Origin: Pseudomonadaceae bacterium
GTDB lineage: Bacteria > Pseudomonadota > Gammaproteobacteria > Pseudomonadales > Pseudomonadaceae
Reading direction: 5' to 3'
NCBI GenBank assembly: GCA_030602315.1
Contig: JAUVZY010000018.1
Location: 1 to 64,000, forward strand
Length of the DNA: 64,000 nt
The notes beneath the pieces were generated by a model. It saw only the letters and a list, made by a program, of their open reading frames with translations, was not told the DNA's origin and made no database searches. Each line of letters begins with the position of its first letter. Within the stretch, counting starts at the first letter, position 1. Below, piece by piece: positions 1 through 6,944 of the stretch. The position numbers and the translations under genes were made by a program.

Positions 1-548
1 CCACCGAACACCGAGGTCAGGTAGAACGAGGGCACGCTGTCGAGTTCGACGCCGATCGGGTGGTAGGCGAACACCGCAACGCTCGGCACGTCTTCCAGGC
101 GACGGGTGTCGTAGGCCACCTGCCAGCGCTCGCGCTGGTACGGACCGAACATCACCACCTCGCCATGGGCCGGCTCGCCCACGTCGTTGCGCTTGTAGGA
201 GAACTCGCGGTCGTACGGCACTCGCAGCATCACGTCGGCGATCAGCGTCTTGCGCAGGTAATGCCCCTTGAAGACGTAGTTGCGCAGATCGTCGTCGAGC
301 TTCTCGCCGGGCACCATCCAGATCAGCTCGAGCGAAACGCCAAGACCCTCGGCGAGCTTCTCGGCGAGGGTCACGTCGACACCGCGAGCCTTCCCGTCCT
401 GCTGGTAGCTGTAGGGCGGGAAGTTCTCGTAGACCGCCACCTTCAACACGCCCGATTCGATGATGTCATCGAAGGGCCGTACCTGGGCGACGGCCTGCCC
501 CAGCAACAGGGGCAGGCAGAGCAGCCAGGCAATCAGGTGCCGGGCCAT
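1..548 (-). CDS. PedG-like periplasmic substrate-binding protein (3' end outside window)
   Basis: The first 182 codons are present and the gene runs off the left edge. Residues 1-21 form a signal peptide ending in a QAVA-type cleavage site, followed by an SBP_bac_3-like core with the 'LKVAVYENFPPYSY' type of start typical of polar amino-acid binding proteins. It lies 5 bp after the pedF-like cytochrome gene on the same strand. In P. putida, a binding-protein-like pedG follows pedF in the PQQ alcohol dehydrogenase cluster, and such proteins may act in dehydrogenase maturation (XoxJ/MxaJ type) rather than uptake. I see no ABC permease paired with it here. The role is inferred from context. Confidence 0.8.
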   Translation of the reverse strand, partial: MARHLIAWLLCLPLLLGQAVAQVRPFDDIIESGVLKVAVYENFPPYSYQQDGKARGVDVTLAEKLAEGLGVSLELIWMVPGEKLDDDLRNYVFKGHYLRKTLIADVMLRVPYDREFSYKRNDVGEPAHGEVVMFGPYQRERWQVAYDTRRLEDVPSVAVFAYHPIGVELDSVPSFYLTSVFG

Positions 549-553
549 GGGGA

Positions 554-997
554 TCACTCCTCCATCAGATCACGACGGCTTTCGATGTAGGTACGGATGG
601 CCCACAGCGCTTCCTGGCTCAGGTAGTCGGCCATGCGCGGCATGTACACCGCACCGTCACGCACCGCGCCGTTGATCACGCGCTCCTTGAACCACTCGTC
701 ACCGTCCAGATCCGGCTCGAGCATGCGCAGGTCCGGGGCGATGCCGCCGGAGATGGCTTCCAGACCATGGCAGCGCGCGCAGTTCTGGTTGTACGCCGAG
801 TCACCGATCTTCACCGCCAGATCGTAGTTGTCGGACGGCTTGCGGTAGGGGTTTTCGTCCAGCCACTCTTCACCCAGCGGCTCCAGGCCCTTGATGTCGA
901 CAGCCTGCGGCGTCACGTCGCCGTGGCCCATGACCAGGCCAGACGCGCCCAAAACGCCAGCAGCCAGCAGAGTGCGCCAAAAATTGTGCTTGTTCAT
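554..997 (-). CDS. pedF: Cytochrome c-550, PedF family
   Basis: A 147-residue periplasmic c-type cytochrome. It has an N-terminal export signal (residues 1-24) and one haem-binding CARCH motif at residues 73-77. Met119 and Met122 in the 'YMPRMADYL' segment are candidate axial ligands. PedF/ExaB-type cytochromes accept electrons from PQQ-dependent alcohol dehydrogenase and pass them to the respiratory chain. The ATG at 997 is preferred because AGGTGG sits 5 nt upstream; a GTG three codons earlier is possible. It is followed at 5 bp by the PedG-like gene. The quinoprotein gene that usually precedes pedF is missing upstream, where an oppositely oriented DUF421 gene lies. Confidence 0.88.
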   Translation of the reverse strand: MNKHNFWRTLLAAGVLGASGLVMGHGDVTPQAVDIKGLEPLGEEWLDENPYRKPSDNYDLAVKIGDSAYNQNCARCHGLEAISGGIAPDLRMLEPDLDGDEWFKERVINGAVRDGAVYMPRMADYLSQEALWAIRTYIESRRDLMEE

Positions 998-1110
998 TGA
1001 GACCACCTATATCGAAAGCTTGTGCAAGGCCGCGCCTGTCAGTCGGCGCCTTGCTGCACATGGTAGAAAGGGGGTGGCCTGCTAAGAATCCTGCTTTGGT
1101 GGCCGAGAGA

Positions 1111-1126
1111 TACTCCCTTGGTAGTA
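1111..1126. promoter_or_regulatory. Candidate operator upstream of pedF (TACT-type imperfect palindrome)
   Basis: TACTCCCTTGGTAGTA is an imperfect 16-bp palindrome (six of eight pairs match) about 114 bp upstream of the pedF start. Read on the pedF strand it begins TACTACC. Related TACTACC sites occur upstream of the TonB receptor (4325) and between the cupredoxin-like gene and the ABC operon (6781). I infer a binding site for one of the LuxR-type regulators encoded here (ErbR or EraR); it is not proven. Confidence 0.4.
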
Positions 1127-1245
1127 GGGCGCGACACGCGATTCCAGAGCGGGTCAAGTGATGGCAGGTGCGACCAATGCCCGCAGCGCAGTCATCGGCA
1201 CGCGCCAGCGGTCAAAACGCTCTCCTCACAGGGCATGGCACGCGC

Positions 1246-1815
1246 ATGGAACCGATGTTCTTCAATGACTGGCAGACCCTCGCCCGCACGCTGGTTGTCG
1301 GCGTGCTCGGCTATGTGGCGCTGGTCTTTCTGCTGCGCATTTCCGGCCGGCGCACCCTGTCGAAGATGAATGCCTTCGACCTGGTGGTCACCGTGGCGCT
1401 GGGCTCGACCTTTGCCACGCTGTTGCTCAACCGCAACGTGACGCTGGCCCAGGGCAGCCTGGCGCTCGCCCTGCTCATCGGTCTGCAGTTTGCCGTTACC
1501 TGGAGCAGCGTGCGGCTCGGCTGGGTCAAGCGGGTGATCACCGGCGAGCCGGCGCTGCTGTTCTTTCGCGGCCACTACCTGCCCGATGCGCTGCGCAAGG
1601 CGCGGGTCACCGAGGACGAGGTGCGCGCGGCGGTGCGGGCCCGCGGGCTGGACAGCCTGGCGGACATCGAGGCGGTGATCCTGGAAACCGACGGCAAGTT
1701 CAGCGTGATCCAGGGCCAGTTCGACCGCCCCCACTCCAGCCTCAAGGGCATCAGGACGCCAGGGCCGGCCGATCCCGGCCTGGCCGGCAAGGGCCGCCAA
1801 CCCCGCGAGCGCTGA
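1246..1815 (+). CDS. DUF421 (YetF-type) membrane protein
   Basis: A 189-residue protein with three N-terminal hydrophobic segments (about residues 9-27, 42-57 and 68-84). A cytosolic DUF421 domain follows, with the family's 'R-SGRRTLSKMNAFDLVVTVALGS' organisation. The C-terminal tail is hydrophilic and low in complexity. YetF-type proteins are widespread inner-membrane proteins of unsettled function. The ATG at 1246 is chosen because the family homology begins there, although no strong ribosome-binding site is visible. It is transcribed away from pedF, ends at a bidirectional terminator shared with the TonB receptor gene, and interrupts the usual pedE-pedF adjacency. Confidence 0.8.
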   Translation: MEPMFFNDWQTLARTLVVGVLGYVALVFLLRISGRRTLSKMNAFDLVVTVALGSTFATLLLNRNVTLAQGSLALALLIGLQFAVTWSSVRLGWVKRVITGEPALLFFRGHYLPDALRKARVTEDEVRAAVRARGLDSLADIEAVILETDGKFSVIQGQFDRPHSSLKGIRTPGPADPGLAGKGRQPRER

Positions 1816-1837
1816 GCCTGGGGGCGCCTGGTAAACG

Positions 1838-1874
1838 AAAAAAGCCCGACACCGCCAGGCGGTATCGGGCTTTT
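1838..1874. terminator. Bidirectional rho-independent terminator
   Basis: A 12-bp stem (GCCCGACACCGC paired with GCGGTATCGGGC, one mismatch) is flanked by an A-run on the left and TTTT on the right. It therefore serves both the DUF421 gene from the left and the convergent TonB receptor gene from the right. Confidence 0.85.
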
Positions 1875-1894
1875 GCAGCGCTGGCGCCTGAGCG

Positions 1895-4195
1895 TTACAG
1901 CGCGTCCCACCGGTAGCGCACGCCCAGCCACGCCGCGCGCGGTGCACCCGGGGCGATGAACTGCTCGTGGCGCCACTCGTCCGGTTCGGCCTCGAAGGCG
2001 TTGCCGGTGCCGACGAAGGGGTTTTCCGCCAGCGCGCCGCCGGTGGCGTAGCGCTTGTCGAACAGGTTGTCGATACGGCCGAACACGGTCCAGTCTCGGG
2101 TCATGCGGTAGTCGGCGGTGAGGTTGACCACGGCGTAGCCGGCGGTCTTGCCCTTGCCTTCGAACTCGTCATCCGGGCGGTGACGGTTGTTCTCGTTGCC
2201 ACGCACATACTGATCGGAATAGACCAGGACGCTGGTGCCGAGCCGCAGGCGGTCGTTGTAGTTCCAGTCCAGCCCCAGCTTAAGGTTGTGCCGGGGCAGG
2301 CCGGGCAGGTAGTCGCCGCTGGAGATGCGGATTTCGTCATCCGGGCAGCCGCCCTGGCCCTCGGTGCTGTTGTTCTCGGCGAGGATGCAGGCACCGGAGC
2401 GGAAGGTGGCGTGCAGGTAGGTGTAGTCCATCCGCCAGTCGAACGGCCCCTGCTGACCGGACAGGCCAAATTCGATGCCCTGGCGCTGGGTACGGCCAAA
2501 GTTGGTGAAATAGCCCTGGCTGCCGCCGGTGCCGACGAACAGAAGGTCATCGTAGTTCTGGCTGCGGAAGGCGGTGACGTTCCAGGCGGTGCCACCGTCC
2601 AGCTCGCCGCGCACGCCCAGCTCCAGGGTGCGGGTGACCACCTGCTCGAGGAACGGGTCGGCGGCCATGGCGTTGGGCAGGCTGCAGGGGTTTTCCGGGT
2701 CGGCGCAGCCGAGCTCGATCGGCGTGGGCGCGCGGTTGCCCTGGGAGAAACCGCCATACACCGTCACCGCCGGCTGCAACTGCCAGGCAAAGCCCAGGGC
2801 CGGGTTGAGCTTGCGGTAGGTGAAGTCGCCGTTGAGGTCTTCGCCGATGCGGTCGGTGTTGACCACCCGGGTGCGGTTGTAACGCAGCGAGCCGGTCAGC
2901 TGCAGGGCGTCGGTCAGCGCCCAGGTATCGGTGACGAACAGGCTCGCGGTGCGGGTGCGGCCGAGCAGGCTGTTGGCCAGCTCCTCGTCATCGATGGCAG
3001 TGACGCCGCGCCGGTCGGTCAGCTCGCCCTCCTGCTCGCTCTGGTGGAAGCTGGCGCGGGTGTTGTCGTAGGAGGCGCCGAAGGCCAGTTGGTGAGCGCC
3101 CAGGTAGCGCGTCCACTGCAAGGCCAGGCCGTAGGCGCGCTGGGCGGTGCTGGTGCGGTTGAGCACCCCGCTTTCCGGCCCCTCGCCGACGAAGCCGCCG
3201 TCTTCCCACGCTTCGTACTCGTCTTCGTACTCGTCGTTGCCGTCACCGTTGAGGGTGTTGGTCCGCGTGCGGCGCAGGTAAACGGTGCCGGACAGCCGGT
3301 CGCTGTCGCCCAGCCAGTGGCTGCCGGTCAGCGCCATCAGGTGGCTGCGGTTTTCGGTCTGGTCGGGGTAGGTGAAGATCGCGTCGCGTTTCTGCCGATG
3401 CAGGCTTTCGGGCACCAGGCCGTTACCGATCAGGTCGTTATCGGCGTGGGCCAGGGTCAGCGCCAGGTCGGTGGTGTCGGTGGTCCAGGCGAACTTGCCG
3501 AACAGCTGGCCTACCCGCGAGGGCGAGTGATCGCGCCAGCCGTCCTCTTCCATGCCCTCGGCGGCCAGGTACCAGGACAGTTCTTCGTGCTTGCCGCCAT
3601 GCTCCACCGCGCCGCCGTGACGACCGAAGGAGCCACCGTAGACCTCGGCCGAGCCGCCCGGATGGGTATCGCCGCGCTTGGTTTCCAGCGCCAGGGCGCC
3701 GCCCAGGGTGTTCAGGCCGTACAGCGGATTGGAACCGGGGACCATGGCGCCGCGCGCAATGGCGGTGCGCGGAATCAGATCCCAGTGCACCACGTCACCG
3801 AAGGCTTCGTTGATGCGCACCCCGTCGAGGAACACTGACACGCCCTGGGGCGTGCCGAGCAGCGGCGAGGCGGTAAAGCCGCGGTAGTTCAGGTCCGCCT
3901 GATACGGATTGCCCTGGATCTCGTTGATGTTGACGCTCGGCAGCGCGCGCTGCAGGTTCTCGGCCAGCGACTGGCCACCAACGCTGTCCAGGCGCTGCTC
4001 GTCGAACGTCTGGATGTTGGACGGCACCTTGTCCTTGGGCAGGTCGATGCCCGGCAATGGCGTGGTGGCGACGACTTCCTGGGTGCCCAGCTCGACCGGT
4101 TCGGCGGCCTGCGCCAGGCTGGGCAACAGGCCGGCAATGGCCAGGGAGAGCAAAGTGCGACGCGGCAAAGGGCGTCGCGATAGGGCGTCGGGCAT
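1895..4195 (-). CDS. TonB-dependent outer-membrane receptor
   Basis: A 766-residue outer-membrane receptor. It has a signal peptide (about residues 1-30, ending SLAQA), a TonB-box-like 'QEVVATTP' near the mature N-terminus, a plug domain to about residue 190 with the conserved 'DLNYRGF' and 'VFLDGVRINEAFGD' stretches, and then a beta-barrel ending in YRWDAL. The barrel has acidic loops and paired cysteines around 'GCADPENPC' and 'GACILAENN'. There is no N-terminal FecA-type signalling domain. ATG 4195 is chosen because GAGGAACG lies just upstream. It sits among PQQ alcohol oxidation genes beside a sensor pair and a PedABC-like transporter, so a metal chelate (iron, copper or lanthanide) or cofactor is a plausible ligand. 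The ligand is not determinable from sequence. Confidence 0.92.
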   Translation of the reverse strand: MPDALSRRPLPRRTLLSLAIAGLLPSLAQAAEPVELGTQEVVATTPLPGIDLPKDKVPSNIQTFDEQRLDSVGGQSLAENLQRALPSVNINEIQGNPYQADLNYRGFTASPLLGTPQGVSVFLDGVRINEAFGDVVHWDLIPRTAIARGAMVPGSNPLYGLNTLGGALALETKRGDTHPGGSAEVYGGSFGRHGGAVEHGGKHEELSWYLAAEGMEEDGWRDHSPSRVGQLFGKFAWTTDTTDLALTLAHADNDLIGNGLVPESLHRQKRDAIFTYPDQTENRSHLMALTGSHWLGDSDRLSGTVYLRRTRTNTLNGDGNDEYEDEYEAWEDGGFVGEGPESGVLNRTSTAQRAYGLALQWTRYLGAHQLAFGASYDNTRASFHQSEQEGELTDRRGVTAIDDEELANSLLGRTRTASLFVTDTWALTDALQLTGSLRYNRTRVVNTDRIGEDLNGDFTYRKLNPALGFAWQLQPAVTVYGGFSQGNRAPTPIELGCADPENPCSLPNAMAADPFLEQVVTRTLELGVRGELDGGTAWNVTAFRSQNYDDLLFVGTGGSQGYFTNFGRTQRQGIEFGLSGQQGPFDWRMDYTYLHATFRSGACILAENNSTEGQGGCPDDEIRISSGDYLPGLPRHNLKLGLDWNYNDRLRLGTSVLVYSDQYVRGNENNRHRPDDEFEGKGKTAGYAVVNLTADYRMTRDWTVFGRIDNLFDKRYATGGALAENPFVGTGNAFEAEPDEWRHEQFIAPGAPRAAWLGVRYRWDAL

Positions 4196-4324
4196 GGCGT
4201 TCCTCGTTCGGCGGATCGTTGTTGTTGGAACCAACGCCGATTATCGGAAGCCCGCGAGGACGGCTGACAGGGAAGTCTTCCCGGCCGCACCGGGAAAAAT
4301 TCCCGGGCGGCCGGCGATTGGTCG

Positions 4325-4340
4325 TACTACCTCCGGAGCA
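4325..4340. promoter_or_regulatory. Candidate operator upstream of the TonB receptor gene
   Basis: TACTACCTCCGGAGCA starts 130 bp upstream of the receptor's ATG, in the gap behind eraR. It shares TACTACC and a GG at the same spacing with the site at 6781 and, on the other strand, with the site at 1111. Assignment to an ErbR/EraR-type regulator is inference. Confidence 0.35.
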
Positions 4341-4361
4341 AGTGCCGTGGGCAGCGCCCGC

Positions 4362-5021
4362 TCAGGCCTCGGCCAACACCCGCTCGCCGACGCGCAGCAG
4401 GCCGTGATCGATGGCCAGGTGCACCAGCTCCGCCTGGGAGTTGACCGCCAGTTTGCTCTTGAGCAGCGCCACGTGGTTGGAGACGGTTTTGCTGCTGATG
4501 CACAGCCGCTCGGCGATTTCGCGGATGGCGATGCCACGGGCGAGCATGATGAAAATTTCCATCTCGCGCGGGGTCATGTCCGCCAGTCGGCCGCGCTCGG
4601 CCGACGCCGAGGGCCGCTGGCAGGCCAGCTCGGTGGCCAGCGACGGTTCGAGGAAAGTCTGCCCCGCCAGCACCTTGCGAACCGCCTCTACCAGCACATC
4701 CGGCGCGCAGCGTTTGGTCAGGTAACCGGATGCGCCGGCATCGAGCGCCTGGCGCACCAGCGCCAGCTCGTCGTGCATGCTGAAGATCAGAATGGGCAGC
4801 AGTGGCAGGCGCTGCCGCAGGCGGCGGCAGGTTTCCAACCCGCTGATGCCCGGCAGGCCGAGATCGAGGACGACCAGACCGGGAATCTCCAGCTGCACCT
4901 GTGCCAGCGCTGCCTCGCCACTGTCGGCCTCGGCCACCGTCACCTCGGGCAGCAGCGCAGTGAGCAGGCTGGCGTAGCCCTGGCGCACCACGGCGTGATC
5001 ATCGACCAGAAGAATCTTCAT
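4362..5021 (-). CDS. eraR: EraR/PedR2-like response regulator (NarL/FixJ family)
   Basis: A 219-residue regulator. The receiver domain (1-120) has the acidic pair Asp7/Asp8 and phospho-acceptor Asp53. A LuxR-type HTH follows at about 150-205 ('LTPRE/REIAERLCISSKTVSNHV' pattern, here with MTPREME). The ATG overlaps the stop codon of the kinase gene (ATGA), so the two are translationally coupled. In P. aeruginosa EraSR (PA1979-PA1980) belongs to the ethanol oxidation regulatory cascade; the P. putida counterpart PedS2/PedR2 controls the switch between calcium- and lanthanide-dependent dehydrogenases. Adjacency to pedF, an ErbR gene and the PedABC-like transporter supports the same circuit. Confidence 0.85.
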   Translation of the reverse strand: MKILLVDDHAVVRQGYASLLTALLPEVTVAEADSGEAALAQVQLEIPGLVVLDLGLPGISGLETCRRLRQRLPLLPILIFSMHDELALVRQALDAGASGYLTKRCAPDVLVEAVRKVLAGQTFLEPSLATELACQRPSASAERGRLADMTPREMEIFIMLARGIAIREIAERLCISSKTVSNHVALLKSKLAVNSQAELVHLAIDHGLLRVGERVLAEA

Positions 5022-6277
5022 CACGCGGCCCTCTCCGCCGGCAGGTTGAGATACAGCGCCCAGCCGCGCCCCGGCCGGTGCGCCAGACGCAGCCAGGCGC
5101 CCAGGCAGCGCGCCCGCTCGCGCATCGAGCGCAAACCAACGCCGCTGCGCACAGGGGGCAAGCCGTGGCCGTTGTCGCAGAGCAACAGGTGCAGGCCCCG
5201 CGCATCGCCGCGCAGGCGCAGCCGCACGCAACTGGCGCGGGCATGGCGTGCCACGTTGGTCAGCGCCTCTTGCACCATCCGGTAACAGTGCAGCTTGTCC
5301 TCCACCGCCAGCGGCGGGATGGCGCCGCGCACCGACAGCTGACAGGGAATGCCCTGGGCACGCTGCCATTGCTCGGCCAGTTGGGCGAGGGCTTCGTCGA
5401 GGCTCAGGTGATCGAGCATCACCGGGTAGAGATCGTGCACCAGGGCACGGAAGCCGTTCTGCAGGTCGAGGCTGTGCTGTTCGAGGTGGCCGGTGGTCTC
5501 GCGCACAGCCTCGGGCTGTTCGGCCTGCACCCGCAACAGACAGGCGCGGGCGCGGATGCCGGCGACGTACTGACCGAGGTCGTCATGCAGTACCTGCGCC
5601 AGATGGGTGCGTTCGCGCTCCTGCAACTCGATCAGCGTGCGGGTCAGCCGCGCGTTGTCCGCCTCGGCTTCCTCGAGCGCCACGGCCATCTGGTTGAAGT
5701 GGCCGGCCAGGCGGCGCGCCTCGGGCAAGCGGCGGGCCACCAGCCGCGTGGTCAGGCGCCCACGGGAGATCTGTCGCAGACCGCCGAGCAGATCCTCCAG
5801 CACCCCCAGCGCATGGCCCACCGCCCAGCGGATCGCCAGCAGGCTCAGCGCCAGGGCCAGGCCGAACAGCGCGAGCAATTGCAGCAGCGAATCCCAGACT
5901 TCGTCGGCCTCATCGTCCGGGTCCACCGCCAGGCGCAAGCGCTCGGCGCCGGGCAGTTCGACGATGCGTGCCGGTGCGATCGCCGGATACAGCCAGCGGC
6001 TCAGCCAGCCGCGCTCATGTTCGGCGCGCAAGCCATGCGGCTCGACAGCCGGCTCACGCTCGATGCGAATGTGCCGCAGGCTCGATTCCAGGCGAGGATC
6101 GAACCCGGCCGGGTTGTCGGCCAGGCTGCTGGCCAGGTAATCCACCACCTGCTGGGCCGCCGCCAGCTCGCGGCGCACATCATGCGCGGCCTGGCGCAAC
6201 AGCAGCGCCATGCAGATCAGCGTGACCGCGGCGAAGAACAGCGCGACCAGCAGGTACGTGCGCGCCAGGGCATTCAT
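5021..6277 (-). CDS. eraS: EraS/PedS2-like sensor histidine kinase
   Basis: A 418-residue membrane kinase. TM1 spans about 7-28, a periplasmic region about 29-130, and TM2 about 131-150. HAMP-like and coiled segments follow at 155-220, then a HisKA_3 motif with His231 (HDDLGQ) and an HATPase_c domain with 'QEALTNVARHA' and 'DNGHGL'. This is the NarX-type architecture that pairs with LuxR-type regulators. The periplasmic part ends in an acid-rich segment around residues 119-129 (DPDDEADE) directly before TM2. The P. putida homologue PedS2 responds to lanthanides. Whether this protein senses metal is inference. It overlaps eraR by one base and starts 6 bp after the cupredoxin-like gene. Confidence 0.87.
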   Translation of the reverse strand: MNALARTYLLVALFFAAVTLICMALLLRQAAHDVRRELAAAQQVVDYLASSLADNPAGFDPRLESSLRHIRIEREPAVEPHGLRAEHERGWLSRWLYPAIAPARIVELPGAERLRLAVDPDDEADEVWDSLLQLLALFGLALALSLLAIRWAVGHALGVLEDLLGGLRQISRGRLTTRLVARRLPEARRLAGHFNQMAVALEEAEADNARLTRTLIELQERERTHLAQVLHDDLGQYVAGIRARACLLRVQAEQPEAVRETTGHLEQHSLDLQNGFRALVHDLYPVMLDHLSLDEALAQLAEQWQRAQGIPCQLSVRGAIPPLAVEDKLHCYRMVQEALTNVARHARASCVRLRLRGDARGLHLLLCDNGHGLPPVRSGVGLRSMRERARCLGAWLRLAHRPGRGWALYLNLPAERAA

Positions 6278-6283
6278 GACCGC

Positions 6284-6718
6284 TTACTTGACGATGAAAT
6301 GACCGAGCATGCCCTTGTTCTCCAGCCCCTTGGCATAGAAGCGGTAGCGGCCGGGCCTGATCGGCACGAAGAAGATCTCGGCCTGGCCGGCGTCTTCGAA
6401 TTCCAGCTCGGTCAGGGTGATCGCCTTGATTTCCACGCCCCCGGCCTCGACCTTGCGCAGGAAGATGGAGGTGGCGAACTCCGGCGCCTGGAAGGCGTAT
6501 TCCTTCTTGCCGGTGGAAATCACCTTCAGCTGGTAGGCCTTGCCGGTTTCCAGCTGGTACTCCTGCTGCGACATCGCGTAGTCGCTTTCCTCCGAACCAA
6601 GCACCAGATCCGGCAGCGCCTGGGGCCGGCGGGTCAGGTCGCCCGCGGCGTTGGCAAGGCCGGTGCCAAGCAGGCCGATGACGAGCATGGGAAGCAGCAG
6701 GGTCTGGGAAAAGCGCAT
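6284..6718 (-). CDS. Secreted cupredoxin-like protein
   Basis: A 144-residue periplasmic protein with a clear signal peptide (residues 1-24, GLANA). The mature part looks like a cupredoxin fold: strands around 'YQLETGKAYQLKV', 'YAFQAPEF' and a C-terminal 'IRPGRYRFYAKG-ENKGMLGHFIVK' as in plastocyanin-like domains. It contains no cysteine, so it cannot form a classical type 1 copper site, though His and Met near the C-terminus (GMLGHF) could bind metal. It is the first gene of the eraS-eraR transcription unit. A periplasmic partner of the sensor or of the quinoprotein chain is a reasonable inference; function is not known. Confidence 0.7.
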   Translation of the reverse strand: MRFSQTLLLPMLVIGLLGTGLANAAGDLTRRPQALPDLVLGSEESDYAMSQQEYQLETGKAYQLKVISTGKKEYAFQAPEFATSIFLRKVEAGGVEIKAITLTELEFEDAGQAEIFFVPIRPGRYRFYAKGLENKGMLGHFIVK

Positions 6719-6780
6719 GGGTGATGTCCTGTTGTTTTGGTCTACAGGCCCATCCTAGGCACATGGCAAGCATGGAAACC

Positions 6781-6796
6781 TACTACCTTGGTGCCA
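6781..6796. promoter_or_regulatory. Candidate operator in the divergent eraS/ABC promoter region
   Basis: TACTACCTTGGTGCCA lies in the 226-bp divergent gap, 63 bp before the cupredoxin-like gene on the minus strand and about 150 bp before the ABC operon on the plus strand. A second weaker ACTACT occurs about 20 bp downstream. The TACTACC-N2-GG pattern recurs at 4325, and at 1111 on the opposite strand. This suggests common control of the three units. Confidence 0.4.
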
Positions 6797-6944
6797 ACCA
6801 ACCACTACTTTCTGAATATTCCGTCGGGCTAGCGCGCTTCCTAAGCTGGGGCCACTGACCAGATTTCCCCGGCCGGCATCGCTTCTTCGGGTATGACGAC
6901 CCTGGCGCCGCCCCCCTGACCGTCCCAAGGAAACAGGAGCTCCC

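Noticed and set aside
1967-3838. A 623-codon open frame on the plus strand
   Set aside because: It is antisense to the TonB receptor gene; the Ala/Val/Gly-rich product has no recognisable domain.
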